Assembly: GCA_039920745.1 (NCBI GenBank)
Contig: JBDSDD010000019.1
Span: 1-64,000 of the forward strand
DNA: 64,000 nt
Direction of reading: 5' to 3'
Source of the DNA: Scleromatobacter sp039920745
GTDB lineage: Bacteria > Pseudomonadota > Gammaproteobacteria > Burkholderiales > Burkholderiaceae_C
The position numbers were made by a program, and so were the translations under genes. Numbering within the stretch: position 1 is the first letter of the stretch; the number at the start of each line of letters is the position of its first letter. Below are positions 61,378 to 64,000 of this stretch, in pieces. The notes under the pieces are model-generated. The model did no database searches and was not told where the DNA came from. It saw nothing but the letters and a program-made list of their open reading frames with translations.

Positions 61378-61442
61378 GCGGAAGAAGCGTACCTGAAAGC
61401 GGCCCATCGCGAACGACGGCACCTGGCCGAATGCGGGTAGAG

Positions 61443-61664
61443 CTACTCAAACAGCGTTTCCCTGCCAAGGCGCAGGGCTTCGATGCTTGTAGAGGCCCTG
61501 GCAAGCGCATCGTGATCCTCCAGATTGTCAAGGTCGACGCCCGTTCGAGTCGCGACTTGTGCCATGACCACGCTCCGTTTTACGCCAAGCTTCTCAGCGA
61601 CGTGCAGGGCGCACGATCTTGCATGCGACGCTCGCTGTTCTATGGGCAATGCGGTGCCTGTCAA
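61443..61664 (-). CDS. Possible small protein
   Basis: A frame of 73 codons with an ordinary composition: ARSCALHVAEKLGVKRSVVM, then QVATRTGVDLDNLEDHDALA and a final RLGRETLFE. The only start is TTG 61664 without a good ribosome site, so it may be the end of a broken gene. It lies between the secreted protein and the c-di-GMP pair. No family is recognised. Confidence 0.3.
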   Translation of the reverse strand: MTGTALPIEQRASHARSCALHVAEKLGVKRSVVMAQVATRTGVDLDNLEDHDALARASTSIEALRLGRETLFE

Positions 61665-61787
61665 CGACCGTCGATGAACGCTGTAGGATATGGCATCGAC
61701 CTGCGCAGTGGTCGGCTTGCATTGAAGCGGACGGGCGCGAGTGTCCGGTCGTTGTCGAACTCGGTCGCCCTGTCAGCGACAGTCAGG

Positions 61788-62810
61788 TCAGAACCTTGCC
61801 CTGCCGGTTCGGCTGTTGCGCGCGGGCGAGGATCGCTTCGAGGCGTAGAGAGCTCGGTCGGCTTGTGCCATCAAGGCCTCGGCCGTGTCGGAGGCCGTTG
61901 AAAACGAGGCATCTCCAACGGAGATACCGACGGTGACGACCGGCCCAGACGGAAGCTTCACGGGTTGCTCGACTGCCGCGACGATGCGCTTGCACAGCGC
62001 CAGAGCCTCTTCGGCGGTGCCTCGTCGCATCACGATGCCAAATTCGTCGCCGCCGAGACGCGCGACGGTGTCACCCTCCCGCAACTGGGTCTGCAAGCGC
62101 CTGGAAACTTCACGCAGGACTTCATCTCCCGCCGCATGTCCATGTTGGTCGTTGACTTCCTTGAAGCCGTCGAGATCCATGCACAGCACCGTGAAGCCTT
62201 CGCCAGTGCGTGCCGCCTGTTGAATCTCGGACGCGACTGCCAATTCGAACTGGGCGCGGTTGGCAATCCCGGTCAGATGATCGGTGCGCGCGAGCTGGCC
62301 CAGTTCAAGCGCGTTGCGCCTGCTTCGCAGAGCCGTCATGACCAGCGTCGACAGGTCGACCAGCGCCTCGCGCTGCGCCGCGCTGAACTGCCGCGGGCGC
62401 GCATCGATCACTGCGATCGTTCCGAGCGCGAAACCGTCCGGATCTACGATCGGCGCCCCCGCATAGAAGCGAATATGCGGTTCCTGGGCGACCAGGGGAT
62501 TGCCGGCGAAACGGTCGTCTCCCATCAGGTCATCCACCACGAGTGCCTGACGAGGCTCCATGATCGCGTGCGCGCAAAAGGCCACCTTGCGGTCGAGCTC
62601 TGGCACATCGAGTCCGATGCGTGACTTGAACCACAGCCGGTTCTCGTCCATCACGGAGACCACCGCGATCGGTACGTCGAACATGAACGCGGCCAAGCGC
62701 GTCAGTGCGTCAAACTCCAGTTCAGGCGGTGTGCCGAGGATTTCGTAGGAGCGCACTGCGGCGAGCCGGGCTGGCTCGTCGTCAGGAACCGGGTGACACG
62801 GCCCAGCCAT
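61788..62810 (-). CDS. GAF-GGDEF diguanylate cyclase
   Basis: A 340-residue soluble c-di-GMP synthase. A GAF domain covers about 25-170 (FDVPIAVVSVMDENRLWFKS; FCAHAIMEPRQALVVDDLMG; FYAGAPIVDPDGFALGTIAV). The GGDEF domain has ARLGGDEFGIVM intact, and the RxxD inhibitory site REGD stands five residues before it. It follows the EAL gene by 3 nt, so a synthase and a phosphodiesterase share one transcript. Confidence 0.93.
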   Translation of the reverse strand: MAGPCHPVPDDEPARLAAVRSYEILGTPPELEFDALTRLAAFMFDVPIAVVSVMDENRLWFKSRIGLDVPELDRKVAFCAHAIMEPRQALVVDDLMGDDRFAGNPLVAQEPHIRFYAGAPIVDPDGFALGTIAVIDARPRQFSAAQREALVDLSTLVMTALRSRRNALELGQLARTDHLTGIANRAQFELAVASEIQQAARTGEGFTVLCMDLDGFKEVNDQHGHAAGDEVLREVSRRLQTQLREGDTVARLGGDEFGIVMRRGTAEEALALCKRIVAAVEQPVKLPSGPVVTVGISVGDASFSTASDTAEALMAQADRALYASKRSSPARNSRTGRARF

Positions 62811-62813
62811 CGC

Positions 62814-63647
62814 TCAGGCCTCGACGGATTCGGGGGGGCTGGGCTGGCCCGATCCTGGCCATGCGCCATCGGCGATCGTGCCAAGGCTCTGGAACGCCGG
62901 CCGACTGAACAAATACCCCTGCATCAGACTGACACCTTCGTCGAAGAAGAAGTCCCGCTCGGCCAGGGTCTCGACGCCTTCCGCGATCACAGCGATGTCG
63001 AGCTCAAAACAGATCCTGAGCACGCCGCGCGTGATCGCCTGCCGCGACCGGCTGGTATCGACACCGCGCACCAGGGCCATGTCGAGCTTGATGATATCGG
63101 GCTGGAAGTCGGCCAGCAGGTTCAAACCCGCGTAGCCTGCGCCGAAATCATCGATCGCCGTCAGGAAGCCGGTACGCTTGTATTCGGTCAGGATGCTGGC
63201 CAGCCGCCTGCCGTCTTCGATGGCATCGCCTTCGGTGGCCTCGAAGATGATGCGTTCGACCGGGAAGGCGTGCTTGCGGGCGGCCTGGAGCGTGGTGCGG
63301 ATGCATAGCTCGGGCTTGTAGATCGCATTGGGCAGAAAATTGATCGACAGCCGCTCCTGCATGCCCAATTCGGAAGCCACCTTGATCGCCTTCACGCGAC
63401 AGGCCTGGTCGAATCGATATCGATTGTCTTCGTTGATTCGGGACAGGATTGTCGGTGCGGGTTCGCCCTCTGCGCCGCGGACCAGTGCTTCGTGCGCGTA
63501 GATCTGTCGCTTGCGGACATCCACGATCGGCTGGTACGCATAGCTGAAGCGAAAGCCGAGTGCCTCCGGCTTCGCGCAATCGTCGCATTTGCCTGAATCG
63601 TCGGCCCAGGGCTGAAAGTTCGAGCTGGCGAAGGAAATGCTAGGCAT
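62814..63647 (-). CDS. EAL-domain c-di-GMP phosphodiesterase
   Basis: A 277-residue single-domain protein from ATG 63647. The catalytic residues are present: EALVRG (EAL), NFLPNAIYKP, IIFEATEGDAIE, AIDDFGAGYAGLN (Asp-Asp), DIIKLDMALVRG (Lys), VIAEGVETLAE and SLMQGYLFSRPAF. It also has CDDCAKPEAL near residue 20, a Cys pair before the domain. It should hydrolyse c-di-GMP to pGpG. It is transcribed with the GAF-GGDEF gene (3-nt gap). A longer start at 63785 has no domain sequence. Confidence 0.92.
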   Translation of the reverse strand: MPSISFASSNFQPWADDSGKCDDCAKPEALGFRFSYAYQPIVDVRKRQIYAHEALVRGAEGEPAPTILSRINEDNRYRFDQACRVKAIKVASELGMQERLSINFLPNAIYKPELCIRTTLQAARKHAFPVERIIFEATEGDAIEDGRRLASILTEYKRTGFLTAIDDFGAGYAGLNLLADFQPDIIKLDMALVRGVDTSRSRQAITRGVLRICFELDIAVIAEGVETLAERDFFFDEGVSLMQGYLFSRPAFQSLGTIADGAWPGSGQPSPPESVEA

Positions 63648-64000
63648 GCGGGGTGTTCGATCAAAGGGCAGTACTTGCCGAGGAAGGGCCAGAGCGGGAC
63701 ACCAGTGTCTACGCACCACCATTCTGTTTCGGCATCCTGCGCTCCAGGTTGATGGAGCCGGGAGCTTGCGCATCGATTTTTTCACGAACTCCCGCCATTG
63801 CGCGATGCCCGCGCACCGCGGAGCGCGCTCATCTTGCGTGCATCAGTCACAGGGACGTGTAGCTATCCTGCCCAAAACCGGTCGGTCGCGAGCGGCGGCA
63901 AATGGCCGATATTCGACGTCCTGAGTCATCGGAGCCGTCGACAAGCGAGGCACTTGTTCGAGCTTCAACCGGTGGAATATGCGTGCTTCGGCGCCACGAC
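63648..64000. other. Right-edge stretch without a gene
   Basis: The 350 bp upstream of the EAL gene have no frame I would call coding. Its promoter should lie here. I looked for a TAAA-N15-GCCGAT sigma-28 pattern on the minus strand and did not find one. Confidence 0.4.

Overview
The window is 64 kb of high-GC chromosomal DNA. The codon usage, the fliE | fliF-R gene order, the thiC-thiO-thiS-thiG-thiDE order and the kinds of hypothetical families point to a flagellated betaproteobacterium of the order Burkholderiales (Rubrivivax/Leptothrix/Roseateles-like). This placement is inference from gene content; no rRNA or other phylogenetic marker is present, and I saw no tRNA, rRNA or CRISPR array.

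Layout. 1-2.1 kb is a decayed accessory edge: the 5' end of an IS3-type transposase gene, a frameshifted small gene, an Imm11-like immunity gene overlapping the last codons of a lost toxin, and a doubtful membrane-protein fragment. 2.1-3.6 kb holds one lipoprotein gene and an 800-bp stretch without a convincing gene. 3.6-15.6 kb is a complete flagellar export/basal-body block: fliE on the minus strand and, divergently, fliF-G-H-I-J-K and fliL-M-N-O-P-Q-R. The fliE/fliF gap carries two divergent matches to the sigma-28 (FliA) promoter. 15.6-17.4 kb is a pabB-pabC fusion. 17.9-20.8 kb has a metzincin-type lipoprotein with a crystallin-like domain and an orphan protein with a nuclease-like motif. 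20.9-27.0 kb is a tightly overlapping thiamine operon (thiC-thiO-thiS-thiG-thiDE) behind a TPP riboswitch.

27.1-43.6 kb mixes signalling and envelope genes: a PAS histidine kinase; an MFS transporter with a Cys-rich repressor-like regulator and a perfect palindrome at its promoter; a four-gene CFA-synthase-like/DUF2878/DUF1295/DUF6134 operon; a three-gene operon of outer-membrane barrel, small phosphate-binding-like periplasmic protein and PAS-GGDEF diguanylate cyclase; an orphan type II pseudopilin joined to a GGDEF-EAL protein; an S9 peptidase; and a broken AraC regulator divergent from an EamA transporter. 43.6-51.1 kb is mostly housekeeping: a Pat-like acyl-CoA synthetase/acetyltransferase, an M14-type peptidase, a YjfB-like motility peptide, the YlqF/RbgA ribosome-assembly GTPase and small DUF proteins. 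51.5-60.1 kb has a large hybrid histidine kinase, a DUF1501/DUF1800 pair, a Dcp-type oligopeptidase and a 43-residue secreted His-rich peptide. The right end has a frameshifted secreted-protein gene, an unknown secreted protein, and an EAL plus GAF-GGDEF pair.

Together the window is a flagellar locus and a thiamine locus embedded in c-di-GMP signalling genes (four c-di-GMP enzymes, two of them in operons with envelope or pilin partners). I did not find an unmistakably new system. The best candidates for one are the porin/binding-protein/cyclase operon, the pseudopilin/GGDEF-EAL pair, the palindrome-controlled MFS/Cys-regulator pair and the orphan nuclease-like protein.
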